Assembly (NCBI GenBank): GCA_037367405.1
Contig: JAZKJV010009782.1
Span: 62,001-126,000 of the forward strand
DNA from: Ottelia alismoides
Lineage: Eukaryota; Streptophyta; Magnoliopsida; Alismatales; Hydrocharitaceae
Direction of reading: 5' to 3'
DNA: 64,000 nt
Shown here: piece by piece, positions 48,691-60,291 of the stretch
Layout of the letters: the number at the start of each line of letters is the position of its first letter
Numbering within the stretch: position 1 is the stretch's first letter
Program-made: the position numbers and the translations under genes
Notes under the pieces: model-generated
Database searches by the model: none
Seen by the model: only the letters and a program-made list of their open reading frames with translations
What the model was told of the DNA's origin: nothing

Positions 48691-51226
48691 CCTTTGCTAG
48701 TCCCTAGCAAACACTTATGCAATAAGTGCAAAAAGAAAAGAAAGAAAAGAAAAAGAAGAAAATTAGATTAAGTTTAATTATCGAACTTGTCTTCGCAAAA
48801 TCAAAGTTTGGAGTTTAAGTCGGACCTTTGGAATTTTAGTGCGGTCGGAACCTTAATGAGAACCCAGTTTGAAATCCAACAGTCCTTGAGAATCCCAAAA
48901 CTCTGTCCAAGTCTCCTCAATAGCCAGGTCAGAAATACTTCAACTCATACGCAAACTCTTACGACTATGAGTCTGACTCGTACAGTGTAAGTGATATGTA
49001 GCTCCCCACCTCAGAAGTGACAAAGAAACAACCTCCCCCAACCTGGTAACTCTAATGCCTCGGTCTAGCAACTCTTTCCTCGAGAAGCGGGGTATTCCCT
49101 TCTAAGTTCAAGTGCAACCGGCTCAAGAAGAGGGGGAAGAAGTATAGACTTTTGGAAGCTCAGCCAGTGTAGCTGAGTCTCCCGCTGCAAGCTTCATGAG
49201 ATGTAACATGGATACCATAAGCTTTTGCTTTATTGAACTATATACATACTCCGGTGGGATTATTAAATTTTCAATCCGACCCACCACTTTTTTGGAGTTC
49301 TTTTGCATTTTTGCATTTTTGCATTTTTTTTTAAGGACTTCTGTACAACGTATCTACATGGTGCAGCATATATACAAGAAATTTTCCTCTTGAGCCAGTA
49401 GACTATCCCTCTTTTGAAGCTTTATTGCAACCCACGGCTTCTGTCTTTAGACTTCATTACCACTAGACCAAGTTGAGGTGCACTTCCTTCACTATAAGAA
49501 GAAGAGAGGTTCCGCCTAGAAGTACTACCCTCATATGCTACCCCAAGCTAAAGGAAACTGCCTCCTCACCACCTCATCCATGGAGAGCTATGTGAAAGGT
49601 GCATGTGTCCAAGTTAGGTCATTATCAACAAGAGTCGTGCGTGTGCTCCGAAATATTCTACTTAGGCAGCCAAGAATCCATTGAACTAAGTCCCGTGATC
49701 CTCAAAGAATTAAGTCAACTAGACCTGAAGTATCTCAAACTTAGTTCCTATAAGGTTCCTGTTATTAGATAGATTATAAGGTCCAATCAAGCTCCAATCT
49801 CCGGATTTTACTTAGACTTGTTCAACTATCAAACTCAATCCGAAAAATGCGAATGCTATGCAATGCAGAATGCAGAGAATATTTTTTGTGATGCAATTTT
49901 CAGAGATTTTGAACTTTTTATGGATTTTTGAAAAGATGATGCATGCACATGCAGATGCAAATTTTTTTGTATTTTTCAAAGAGATTTTTCAGATGTTTTT
50001 GGATTTTAATTTTGCAAATGTTTTTGGGATTTTTTTTTTTTTTTGAAAAGAAAAAGTTTTGGCTGAAAACTAGGTTAAAAATATGTACACAGGAGTGCTT
50101 CTTATATATACAAGAAGTGGATTTTAAGCATTTACAGGGTAAGTGATCAATTTTATACATATATATAGGATGGATTTTAGTGTGATGTTAGTATTCCTCA
50201 AACTTATTTGACACAAGCTTTTCACACAATTTTTGAAAACTATAGTCCAAAATAATTTTTTACAATCATTTACACACATTTGAAAATCATTTTGCAATCG
50301 GTTTTCAAAACAGTATGTATAGATTTTTCAAATATTTTTGCAACCATTTTTCAAACCATTTGCAAATCATTTTTCAAACATTTTTATTTCACACAAAGAG
50401 AAGAAGTTTTTACAAACCACACATTTTTACAAAGGTTGAAAACATGTAGCAAAATATTTTCACAATAGTTCAATAGATGTTCACGAAGATTTTCAACTAT
50501 TTTTCAAACATTTTGCAAAAACATTTTCACCTGACTTATTAATCAGTATATACAAAAAGAATTTGAGGAATAACCACATCTTTTTATTAAGAATTTTTAA
50601 TGAACTTTAAAGAATTTTTAGCCATATTTATTAAGAAAATACGAAAGTACGAGTTATGGCTAAAGTATATACACAGTATATACGACCCCCCTATACTTAG
50701 CTTGAGCTATGTCCTCATAGATCGGAGAGAAAAGAGAAGACATAACTCGTACTAAGTATAGACAAGTCTAAAGAATAAAGGAATAAATAGATGAATCAAT
50801 GAATCAGAAGTTGACCGTCCCCCCTATACTTAGGATCAATTAATCCTAAGTATAGCAGACTGTACACACATCAGGGAGGGTCAAGGGTGGGAATGAACAG
50901 ATCATACTCAGATTGTCTCCCCCTATACTTAGGGTAAGATATCCCTAAGTATAGATAAGAAGAGGAGACAATGGAGAGGATCGAAAAGAATAGAACAACT
51001 CGGGGTGCACACCCCCCTATACTTAGGACAAAGTGCGTCCTAAGTATGGATACTGTCTACAAGGGCGGCAACTTATTGATAGATTAAGAAAACAGAAAAG
51101 GAAAAGAAGAAAAGAAGAAAATAAATTAACAGACGAAAGAGTGATATGAACAGATGGTTTGTACAGCGGAAGATGGAAGTGATCACCATGTACGAGATGC
51201 AGATGATATGAGTCAAAGAACACATC
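48691..51226 (-). other. Long 3' UTR of element A, no env frame
   Basis: 2.5 kb between the pol stop and the PPT. Athila elements often carry an env-like ORF here. I see none, only frames below 85 codons. The part at 49900-50560 is dominated by variants of TTTTCAAACATTTT and TTGCAACCATTTT. The pol-proximal 400 bp hold a hairpin array, annotated separately. B carries almost the same sequence (60277-62797). Confidence 0.75.
50686..51049 (-). repeat. Four PPT-like hairpins downstream of pol in A
   Basis: Four times the plus strand shows CCCC-CTATACTTAG followed by its inverse CTAAGTATAG or a close form: 50686-50761 (long spacer, itself partly paired, GAGCTATGTC with GACATAACTC), 50824-50855, 50923-50954 and 51015-51049. 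Each left arm, read on the coding strand, is CTAAGTATAGGGGG, close to the real PPT at 48676. The third is enclosed by an outer ATTGTCTCC/GGAGACAAT pair. Spacing between units is about 75-140 bp. Confidence 0.85.
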
Positions 51227-54200
51227 TCATACCAGAAGAATGGGGGCAACGTCCGTGGTCGGCGGATCATGATCGCGATATAGCTTTAGGCGTTGACCAT
51301 TGACGCGGAAGGTGGACGAAGATGACGGTTCGGATATATCAATACTGCCATTGTCATGTACCTTCCTAACCACATACGGACCTTTCCACTTGCTCTGCAA
51401 TTTTCCTGGAAATAATTTCAGCCTGGAATCAAACAACCATACTCTCTGATCTGGCTCAAACTGTTTATGGCTGATATGCGAATCATGCCATGTCTTGACT
51501 TTTTCTTTATACTGTAGGCTGTTGGAAAAAGCTGTATCTCTCAATTCCTCCAGGGCTGCCAATTCTGCTCTTCTTTGGTCTCCTATACTCTCGGGATCCA
51601 AAAGTAACTCAGTAACTGCCCAAAAAGATTTGTGCTTGATTTCCACTGGCAAATGGCACGGCTTGCCATAGACGAGACGAAAAGGAGATGTCCCCAATGG
51701 ATTTTTGAAAGAAGTCCGATAGGCCCATAGGACCGAGTCCAAAACTTGTGACCAATCCTTTCGGTCTGGGCGGACAACTTTCTGCAAGATAGTCTTTATC
51801 TCCCTGTTCGATACTTCAGCAAGACCATTAGTCTGAGGGTGATAAGGAGTGGCAACCCGATGGTCAATACCGAACTCGTCAGCAAGGGCCCTAACTTTGT
51901 CATTGATGAAATGAGACCCCCCGTCAGAAATCAAAACTCTAGGTACCCCGAACCGTGAAATGATATTTTTCCTCAAGAATTTGCAAACGGTTTTAGCATC
52001 TGCGGCTCGGGCGGGGATGGCCTCAACCCATCGACTGACATAATCCACAGCGAGCAAAATATGCTCGAATCCCTGACTCTTAGGAAATGGGCCCATGAAA
52101 TCAATTCCCCATGCATCAAAAACCTCACAGAAGTGAATGGGTTGCATGGGCATCATGTCTCTCTGTCCGCAGGTTCCCATTTTCTGACAGTCAGTACATT
52201 TCTTCACGAACTCATCAGAATCCTTGAAGAGAGTAGGCCACCATAGGCCGGATTGAAGCACCTTTTGTGCTGTCCTTTTTCCTGAATGATGTCCTCCTGC
52301 CTCAAGCTTGTGGCAGTATGTGAGGACGCTATGCTGCTCTTCCTGAGGAATGCACCTTCTCCAGATGCTATCCCCTCCTTCATGATAAAGGATGGGATCC
52401 TCCCAATGGTAAAACTTGGCCTTAGCTAGGAAGGTCTCAAGTTTCTGCCTGGGCCAACCCTGAGGGACTGTCTTGGCAACAAGATAGTTTACAAAGTCAG
52501 CATACCATGGGAGTGAGGTGACAGCCAAGATCGCCTCGTCTGGGAACGTTTCCGTGATAGGTGCGCTGGGCTCAGATTCCTCAAGATTCTCCAATCTGGA
52601 GAGATGATCCGCCACCACATTCTTGACTCCAGGCTTATCCTTAATCTCAATATCAAATTCCTGGAGTAGAAGGATCCATCTGGTGAGACGTGCTTTGGCA
52701 TCCTTCTTAGCCATTAAGTACCGGATGGCGGAATGGTCGGTGTAAATAGTTACTCTAGATCCGAGAATATAAGATCTATACTTATCCAAAGCAAAGACTA
52801 CGGCCAGCATTTCTTTCTCAGTCACAGTGTAATTCCTTTGAGCGGCATCTAAGGTCCGGCTGGCGTAGTGAATGGCAAACGGTAATCCATCCCTCCTCTG
52901 TCCAAGCACAGCCCCAACGGCAAAATCTGAAGCATCCGTCATGATCTCGAATGGAAGAGACCAGTCGGGTGGCTGAAGGACAGGAGCTGACACAACCATA
53001 CTCTTGAGAGTCTCAAATGATTCAAGACACTTATCATTTACAATAAACTCGGTGTCTTTGGTTAGCAAGTCAGTTAACGGTCGGGCAATTCGACTGAAGT
53101 CCTGAATAAACCGTCGGTAGAAACCGACATGCCCCAGAAAAGACCGTAACTGACGCAAATTGGACGGTGGATTGAGTTTTCTGATGATATCCACCTTGGC
53201 AGGATCGACCTCCATGCCCCTGTTGGAGACGATATGCCCAAGGACCGTCCCTTGAGTCATCATGAAATGACTCTTCTCCCAGGATAAGACTAGATTGACC
53301 TCTATGCAGCGCTTCAGCACACGATCTAGGCAGTCAAGACAAGCATCAAACCCATCGCCATAGACCGAGAAGTCATCCATGAAGACCTCTAAACAGTTAC
53401 CCACCATGTCCGAGAAAATGGACAACATGCACCTTTGGAATGTCGCCGGGGCGTTACATAGACCAAAGGGCATCCGTCTGAAAGCATAAGTCCCAAACGG
53501 ACAGGTGAAAGTCGTCTTCTCCTGGTCTTCGGGCGCAATGGCCACTTGATTATATCCAGAGTACCCATCAAGAAAACAGTAATGGCTCTTCCCGGCTAAC
53601 CGCTCGATAATCTGATCAAGGAAGGGCAGCGGGAAGTGATCCTTCTTGGTGGCCTCATTTAATCGTCTGTAGTCCACACAGACCCTCCAAGAAGTTGGTA
53701 CTCTGGTAGCGACCTCTTCTCCGAACTCGTTGACAATTGTTGTGATACCCGTCTTCTTGGGTACCACATGCAACGGACTTACCCATTTTGAGTCGGAGAT
53801 GGGATAGATGAAATCAGCGCTCCACCACTTTGAGATTTCTTTCATGACAACCTCTCGAAGATTCGGGTTCAGCCGTCGCTGGAATTCGCGTGATGGCTTA
53901 GCGTCATCCTCGAGATAGATGTGGTGGGAGCACAGCTTCGGGCTTAGCCCTTTGAGGTCAGCTATATTCCATCCGATTGCCTTGCGATTTCTTTCAAGAA
54001 CCTCCATCAGACGAGATTCTTGTTCTCCAGTCAAATCTGCTGAGATAATGACTGGGTGCATATCTGGCTCACCTGCAAGGAATCTATACTTCATTGACTG
54101 CGGCAGAGGTTTCCTTTCAGGACAACTGGGAGGTGGCAGATCTGGCTTCTGATATGTCTGGGTGAATGCGACCAGGTCTGCATGAGAGAACTCTCGCTCG

Positions 54201-56443
54201 GCATGAATCTCTGACGAAAGGCGGCTGACTGAATTATCAATGTACTGTGCGGGCCCGCACTCTGTCATGGTTGCTGGTTCAGAATGAAGCAGACAAGACA
54301 ACGGATCATCGAAATAGGCCCATTCAATGTCTGAGTATGAGGGATCAGAAATAGAAGAACATGAATTGAAATCATCGGCACCATTCGTCACGATGCTGTC
54401 AGCCTCAGGTGCATCCGTATCCAGGAATGTGCTCTCCCGACCTTCGATCGCCATGAGCTTGAGGTACAATGATTCGGTAGGCAAGGCGAGAGTCGGTGCT
54501 ACAGGGTCTTTCCAGTTAGATTCATCATCAGTCATTTCAAAATCACGAACCTGGTGGACTTCTAGCTCTTCCTCTGTCATCTGCGCGGCTTCGCTGGACC
54601 GCTCGGAGCATTCTAACTCTTTGGCTCTGGTTTCCTCGATCGTTTCTATTTGTATGGTTTCGCCCTCTACGCGAAAACATACCTTCCCGCAATCGTGGTC
54701 GGTCACCGCCTTGGCTGTGGCCAAGAATGGGCGTCCGAGTATGATGGGGGCATCGGTTACCGACTCAGGGATCTCCATGTCCAACACAACGAAGTCCACG
54801 GGGAATTTCAAGCCCTGAATGGTAACGACCACGTCTTTCAACAACCCCTTCGGCCTCTTTATCGACCTATCAGCAAACTGAAGGACTGTTCTGCTTCGAT
54901 GAAGAGTGCCGAACTCAAATTGCTTGAGTAAGGCTGCCGGGAGGAGATTGATTGAAGAGCCGCTGTCTAATAGAGTACGATCAAACTGTTGCTCTTGAAT
55001 CTCGCATCTGACATAGGGAGCTCCTGCATCTGGTCTCTTGGCTGGCAACTTGTTCTGAATGGTGCAGCAAGTGTCATGTGTGAGCATATGGATCTGATCT
55101 CTGTGCCTCCGCTTTCTTCTGACAGTGGTTGTCTCTCTCAGATTCTTTTTGAAGAAAGGGATATGCTCAAATGCTTCTCGTAGAGTCAGCTGAATGTGAA
55201 ATCTGTCAATCATCTGATTGCCGAACTCTACCTCTTGGTTCTTTTTGGGATTTTCTTTTTTATTCCCCTTCGCTCGGCGAAGTGCCTCTGGGAAGGGGAT
55301 GGTGGGGGCCTCCTCAGATGGAGGACTAGAAATAGGTTCCTGTGCCTGTGAAGAAGGGGGATCCATACCAAAATCATCATTCAACACATATGGATCCGCA
55401 ATTTGAACAGAAACTTTCCCTTTATTCATATTTTTGTTGTTTTTGTTTTTATCACAGTCCAAAGATACAAAATGTGGTGACACCACAGCTGGAGTTTCAA
55501 CAAAAGGAGATGTGGTGGCCTCAGTACCACCACTGGCACCTGTCTCTGCGGCATCAGCACCGCTCTCTGGTTCTGCACCAAAAATGGTGGCATCAGCACC
55601 ACCGTCTTCATCTGGTATCACGACGGCATCAGCACCGTCGTCCTGGACTCCATCATTGGTGGCATCAGCACCACCTTCTTCTACATCATCATTAGCGGCA
55701 TCAGTACCGCTGCTCTGCTCTTCTGGCGCTCCTGGTTCTGCATCTGATTGTCGCTCAGAAGAGACGCCGCCGGCGGGTATCCTACCGCTCCTAGTAGTAA
55801 CAAAATCAGCATCATAATAGATATTATTCACATCATTCTCATAGTCACTAGGAGGGGTATCCTCTGAAAACTCTACCTGCTCAGGCTTCCTTTTGAAATT
55901 ATTAGGGTTTGGTTCGATCTGAGCGGGTATGGCGGCTTTGCCTTTCATGATCTCCCGCATCTCCTGCCGGAACTCATCCATTTCTTGCCTAAAAGAGGCT
56001 TGCTGTTCGGAAAGCAAGCGTGCAAGATCATCTAGAGCGGGGTTCTCAAAAGATGGGCCATGAGAACCGGATGATTGTCCCTGCTGGAAACGAGGCTGCT
56101 GCTGCTGGTACTGGGGAGGCTGGTTCTGAAAACGCTGAGGCTGCTCGCGCTGCCTCCACTGCTGTCCCTGATAGTTGGGACGAGGACCACTGTGATATTG
56201 CTGCGGTTGGGCATACTGGGGCTGCTGGTGTTGCTGTTGTGGCTGGCTGTTCTGGTATCCTTGGGCAGGGTTCTGCTGTTGGGAAGAGGATCCACCGTTG
56301 CCCCAACGGAACCCGGGGTGATCCCGGCGAATTGCGGGCTGAGGGTACCGGTCGTACCAAATCCCATTGACTTCCATCAATGGTTCCTGCTCAAAGGAGG
56401 GTGGAGGTAGAACTGCCAGTGGTTGCTCCGGCTGATAGACCAC
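51227..56443 (-). CDS. A gag-pol polyprotein (Athila-type), 5' end cut by B
   Basis: The frame is uninterrupted for 1738 codons to a TGA. The first codon is only the first in-frame GTG after the B junction; the true gag start is off-window. Residues 1-215 are the gag tail, Gln/Pro-rich with a helical FRQEMDEFRQEMREIMK segment. Residues about 225-330 are an acidic linker with repeated GGADA units. Protease: D493-S-G, with QFADRSIKRPKG and IILGRPFLA. RT about 850-1080: motif A D959 (FLDGYSGYNQ), motif C FMDD with D1023/D1024. RNase H: D1170 in IMTDASDF. Integrase: H1385/H1386, C1416 and C1419, then D1448, D1507 and E1543 (35 residues between the last two). There is no chromodomain. All catalytic residues are present, so this pol was recently functional. 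It lacks gag capsid because B split it. Confidence 0.95.
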   Translation of the reverse strand: MVYQPEQPLAVLPPPSFEQEPLMEVNGIWYDRYPQPAIRRDHPGFRWGNGGSSSQQQNPAQGYQNSQPQQQHQQPQYAQPQQYHSGPRPNYQGQQWRQREQPQRFQNQPPQYQQQQPRFQQGQSSGSHGPSFENPALDDLARLLSEQQASFRQEMDEFRQEMREIMKGKAAIPAQIEPNPNNFKRKPEQVEFSEDTPPSDYENDVNNIYYDADFVTTRSGRIPAGGVSSERQSDAEPGAPEEQSSGTDAANDDVEEGGADATNDGVQDDGADAVVIPDEDGGADATIFGAEPESGADAAETGASGGTEATTSPFVETPAVVSPHFVSLDCDKNKNNKNMNKGKVSVQIADPYVLNDDFGMDPPSSQAQEPISSPPSEEAPTIPFPEALRRAKGNKKENPKKNQEVEFGNQMIDRFHIQLTLREAFEHIPFFKKNLRETTTVRRKRRHRDQIHMLTHDTCCTIQNKLPAKRPDAGAPYVRCEIQEQQFDRTLLDSGSSINLLPAALLKQFEFGTLHRSRTVLQFADRSIKRPKGLLKDVVVTIQGLKFPVDFVVLDMEIPESVTDAPIILGRPFLATAKAVTDHDCGKVCFRVEGETIQIETIEETRAKELECSERSSEAAQMTEEELEVHQVRDFEMTDDESNWKDPVAPTLALPTESLYLKLMAIEGRESTFLDTDAPEADSIVTNGADDFNSCSSISDPSYSDIEWAYFDDPLSCLLHSEPATMTECGPAQYIDNSVSRLSSEIHAEREFSHADLVAFTQTYQKPDLPPPSCPERKPLPQSMKYRFLAGEPDMHPVIISADLTGEQESRLMEVLERNRKAIGWNIADLKGLSPKLCSHHIYLEDDAKPSREFQRRLNPNLREVVMKEISKWWSADFIYPISDSKWVSPLHVVPKKTGITTIVNEFGEEVATRVPTSWRVCVDYRRLNEATKKDHFPLPFLDQIIERLAGKSHYCFLDGYSGYNQVAIAPEDQEKTTFTCPFGTYAFRRMPFGLCNAPATFQRCMLSIFSDMVGNCLEVFMDDFSVYGDGFDACLDCLDRVLKRCIEVNLVLSWEKSHFMMTQGTVLGHIVSNRGMEVDPAKVDIIRKLNPPSNLRQLRSFLGHVGFYRRFIQDFSRIARPLTDLLTKDTEFIVNDKCLESFETLKSMVVSAPVLQPPDWSLPFEIMTDASDFAVGAVLGQRRDGLPFAIHYASRTLDAAQRNYTVTEKEMLAVVFALDKYRSYILGSRVTIYTDHSAIRYLMAKKDAKARLTRWILLLQEFDIEIKDKPGVKNVVADHLSRLENLEESEPSAPITETFPDEAILAVTSLPWYADFVNYLVAKTVPQGWPRQKLETFLAKAKFYHWEDPILYHEGGDSIWRRCIPQEEQHSVLTYCHKLEAGGHHSGKRTAQKVLQSGLWWPTLFKDSDEFVKKCTDCQKMGTCGQRDMMPMQPIHFCEVFDAWGIDFMGPFPKSQGFEHILLAVDYVSRWVEAIPARAADAKTVCKFLRKNIISRFGVPRVLISDGGSHFINDKVRALADEFGIDHRVATPYHPQTNGLAEVSNREIKTILQKVVRPDRKDWSQVLDSVLWAYRTSFKNPLGTSPFRLVYGKPCHLPVEIKHKSFWAVTELLLDPESIGDQRRAELAALEELRDTAFSNSLQYKEKVKTWHDSHISHKQFEPDQRVWLFDSRLKLFPGKLQSKWKGPYVVRKVHDNGSIDISEPSSSSTFRVNGQRLKLYRDHDPPTTDVAPILLV

Positions 56444-56574
56444 TGATTTAGCCGAAAGCAGGTGGTCTTAAATTCACACAAAGCGTGAACTCAGTCGGTG
56501 TGTTGACCACACTAAATCCGGACTAAAGTCAACAAATAACCCACAAGCAAATCAAGCAATGAAAAACAGGTGTG

Positions 56575-56597
56575 GAGTTAAGATTTATTTTTAACTC
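56575..56597 (-). terminator. Poly(A)-signal hairpin, copy in B
   Basis: On the minus strand, GAGTTAAAAATAAATCTTAACTC-type sequence. One stem base differs from A, leaving a 7-bp stem (GAGTTAA/TTAACTC) around AATAAA. Confidence 0.55.
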
Positions 56598-59092
56598 TGC
56601 ACAAAAGATGTAAAGGGCAAGTATGCAGAGAGTTCGAACACAGGGAGCAAACAGTGTAATCCAAGCAAATGAATGCACAAGTGAGTGAGTGTGTGATGTG
56701 TCTACACTAAGCAATCAAACAAAGAAATGTTTTTGTGGGTTTTTGATTTTTTTTTTATTTAATTTTATCTTTTTAATTTTGTATTTTGATTTTCGATTTT
56801 CTGATTTTTATATTTTATGTCTTATAATTTTTTTATTTTCTTTTTCAATATTGGAAAGTAAATGCAATATAGTGAAAAGGAAAGGTAGAATATTTATAAA
56901 AATGCACAAAAAGGCTCCAAAATTCAGAAAATAAATGTTTTTGGTATTTTTAAGGTTTTTTTTACTGTTTTTGTGATTTTTGGGGGTTTTTCAAGATGTT
57001 TTTGATATTTTTAATTACTGAAATGAGAGAAAACAGTGGAAATGAGGCTGGCTGGGAATAAAATGTAATTTAAAAATACCAACCAGTAGCAAAAATATTT
57101 CACACTATTTTTCTAATAAAAGGAATAAAATAAGGAATAAACAGAAGTTGAGTTTGCTATTTTTGGGTTTTTCTACTATTTTTTATATTTTTTTGAAGTT
57201 TTTGAGAGTTTTTAATTTTTTAGTGTTTTTCTTTTGATATTTTTAGTGGTTTTTGGACTGACACTAAAATAGGATAAAATAGACACTAGGTGATTTTTTT
57301 GGAATTTTTAGAGGTGATTTGATATTTTTTTGGTATTTTCTAAAGTAGACAGTAGGAAAAAGACATGTTTTTGATTTTTTATAAATAATGCAAAGTGGTA
57401 AAATTGAAAACTAAAAATAGGGCGTCAAAATATAGGACAACAGGAGCTTAACCCTATTTTTGTGGAATTTTTGGGGTTAAAATGATATTTTAATTAATTA
57501 GAACAAGACCCCAATCATCAAACAGTGCTGGCAAGGGCATACATGCAAATAGTAAAACATCCAGGGGCTTGTACGCAATTTTTCCACAAAATATTACACT
57601 AAAACTTGCATTTCAAGGATTAAACACCAATATCCAAACCCGCAAGGGTATATGTGCAATTTACCCACAGGACGCGTGACTTGCACGCGCCTGGGAGGGG
57701 TATGTTTGCAATATTACAAAGCTCAGGGGGGTTCAATGCGATTTTTCCAAAATATTACAACTTAACAGAAATGTTCAAGGACTAAAACGAAATAAAGAAA
57801 CCCCAGGGAGGTCCCTGCAAAATACCCAGCCACCTCACGCGCACGGGCACGTGAGGTGACGTGGATTGGACCCGAACGCAAATAAACAAAGCCTAGGGTT
57901 TGTCTTGCAAATATTACAAAATATTTTAAACTACAGACGAAAGTTTTTAGAGTAAATATTAAATACAAAATGCGCGGGGATATCTTGCAAAATTACCCAC
58001 GGCGCGCGCGATCCAACGGCGGAGAAGGTTCCACTTGACGCGTGGCGCGCAGGTGACGGCCGATGACGCTTCACGTGCGGACGTCTGAGATCAGATCTCA
58101 GCTACGATCTGACGGTGGATGGGCGCGATGATCTGACGGTCCACGTTATATCTGGAGGGGCCTCCTCGATCGAACGGCGGCGACGGCGACTGGAAGAACG
58201 CGGCGGAACCCCGGCTGGGCGAGATTCCTCGAGCTCCTCCGGCCGACTCCGGTGGCGTTTGAGCTTCAAACTCGGGCTGTGGCCTCCTCAGGCTCTCCTC
58301 TAGGCTCTGGAGTCGTCAAAAGACCACGGCGGAGACCGTGGTGCTCGCGGGGTCCGGGCGGAGCTGTACAGCTTCGTTGGGCTCCGGCGAGCTCAAAACT
58401 CGAGCTCCAGACGTTGTGCTTCAGCGTTGTCCTGCAAAAAATGGTCAAAGGGTCCAGGGTAAACTGCCTGGACCCTTGGATGGTAGCGGGAAGGCGTGGA
58501 ACGAGATGGGGATGCACGGCCGGAGGTGCACTCCGGCCGAGGTGCTTGATCGAGCGATTTAGTCGATGGAGCTTCTATTTTTTTGGGGGTTTTCGAAGAT
58601 TAAGCTGACAGGAATAAGATGCGAGAAAGAAATAAGCGGGATGATGCCCTCGATGGCCTGAGCCAGAGGAAGAAGTTTACCTCGACGCCGGCGGTTGGCG
58701 GAGGTGCTGGAGTCGTCCTCGACCTCGGACGCCCTGGCTGAGAGGCTCGCGGCGAAGCTGTCACCTCCGGCGAGGCCTGGAGCGCAAGAGAGGCGGAGAG
58801 GGGTGGACCAAGGGGACTCAACCGAGGGGAGGAAGTGAGGGGGTCATATTTGAAGAGAAGCGAGGACGTGACTTCGAGGAGGTGTCACGGGTGGAGGAAG
58901 AAGATCTGGGTGGATCTGATGGAGCGGCGATGGAGATGGATCGAAGGGGCACAACTTCCATGAAGGAAGCGGTGGCAGAGGATGAGCGGCGCGACCTGGG
59001 AAAGTCCACCAAGGTGGGCCAAAAAACCAGGCGCCCGAGCTACAGTACCCGAAGGACGGACTGTTGACCCGCCTGGTCAACAGTCGGGGGCT

Positions 59093-59120
59093 CCTGGTTG
59101 GTCCACGTGGACCAACCAGG
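59093..59120. promoter_or_regulatory. 28-bp CACGTG palindrome, copy in B
   Basis: Perfect palindrome. The adjacent inverted pair GACTGTTGACC / GGTCAACAGTC lies at 59059-59085. Confidence 0.8.
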
Positions 59121-60276
59121 GAAAAGATAAAACGAAATCTTTATTAATTCATAAAAAAAATAGAAATAGGCTGAATTAAATTATGGTTATAAAATAAAAA
59201 ATGTTTAATTTTTTATGTAGTATTTTATTCTGATTTTTATTTATTTTTATGAATTATGTTTTTACAAGTTGCTTTTATACCCTTATATAGGTATATTGTC
59301 TACATATTGAGTATTTTATTTTTATTTTTGTATTTTTAATTTATTTATTTTTGTTTATTATTTTATGAAATTACGAAATACTTATATAAACACAAATATA
59401 TTTTTATTTTAATTTTCTGATATATTTTATATATTTAGTAAAATACAAGTATGTTTTGTATAGGTATATGTATAGGTAGTATACCTATGTACCTTTTATA
59501 CAAGTATTTTTATTTTGTGATTTCTTTGCATTTTTATTCTGATTTTAATGTACATATATATTATAAGTAATATTTACAACAATATAAAATTATAAAAATG
59601 AATAAATAATGAATAAAGAATAAGTTGAATATTTTAATCTGTACAAGGTACAATGTGGGTCCAAAACTCAACTTTCAGACCGTAGCTCCGCCAAATGCGA
59701 AACCACCACCATTGGATAGATTATTCTATTCTATATACAATTAAAGGTGAGTAGGCTGCATTTGGAGTTTTTATTGGTGAGATACAGGTCTGGGAAGTTG
59801 GCATTCTGGATTTTTATTCAGACCATAACTTTTTATCTGTGCATTATTTTTCTGTGAAATCAATTTTGTATTTTTATTTATTTAATTATCTACAACTTTC
59901 ATGTACAAAGTTTCTTTATTTGATGTACAAAAAGTGGAACCAAAAATAGGTCCCAAAATGAATAAAGAATGAATAGATTGTATAGGTATTTTATCTGTGT
60001 ATCTGACCTTATCTCCCCCTACTTTATTCCTTGTCGACCTATTCATCAAGATGCCTAGGTCTCGGGGGTTTTGGATCATAAAATATTTACAATATTTCAT
60101 TCTTTTTCTTTTCTTTATTTATTCTATAATTTTGGCCTTAATTACAGTGATTTATACACAATCTGAATGCACATGCATGGATGCTAAGATGATGGTTTTA
60201 ATGCTATTTACAGGCATTTGCTAGGGTTTTAGGTGCCAAAATGATAGAATAAAGATGATGAAATGTGGATTCATCA

Positions 60277-60291
60277 TCCCCCTATACTTTA
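60277..60291 (-). promoter_or_regulatory. Polypurine tract of element B
   Basis: The same tract as A, AAAGTATAGGGGGA on the minus strand, abutting the LTR start. The two flanking hairpins (TTTGCTAG/CTAGCAAA and CACTTAT/ATAAGTG) are also kept. Confidence 0.85.

Larger units (their letters stand above)
56444..60276 (-). mobile_element. 3' LTR of element B, inserted in A's gag
   Basis: Seen: the left end TGATTTAGCC and right end GTGGATTCATCA are 3833 bp apart, and a PPT follows on the right. A PBS would be expected at the left if this were A's own 5' LTR. Instead A's gag coding sequence abuts directly, so this LTR belongs to B. The left flank ACCAC (56439-56443) is the expected TSD copy. Modules: the conserved block at about 59658-59960, the palindrome at 59093-59120, hairpins at 57673-57689 and 57831-57858, and the AATAAA hairpin at 56575-56597. 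It is very similar to A's LTR throughout. Confidence 0.9.

Noticed and set aside
48691..51226. Possible env-like ORF between pol and the 3' LTR of A
   Set aside because: No frame above 85 codons, no signal or membrane segment, and B is equally empty there.
54327..54818. 163-codon plus-strand frame inside A's gag-pol
   Set aside because: It is antisense to the protease/linker coding region, a by-product of codon composition with no motif.
56444..60276. A and B as a tandem array sharing one LTR through unequal recombination
   Set aside because: A shared LTR would be followed by a PBS and leader on A's side. Instead gag coding sequence abuts the LTR end at 56443, which fits insertion of B into A.
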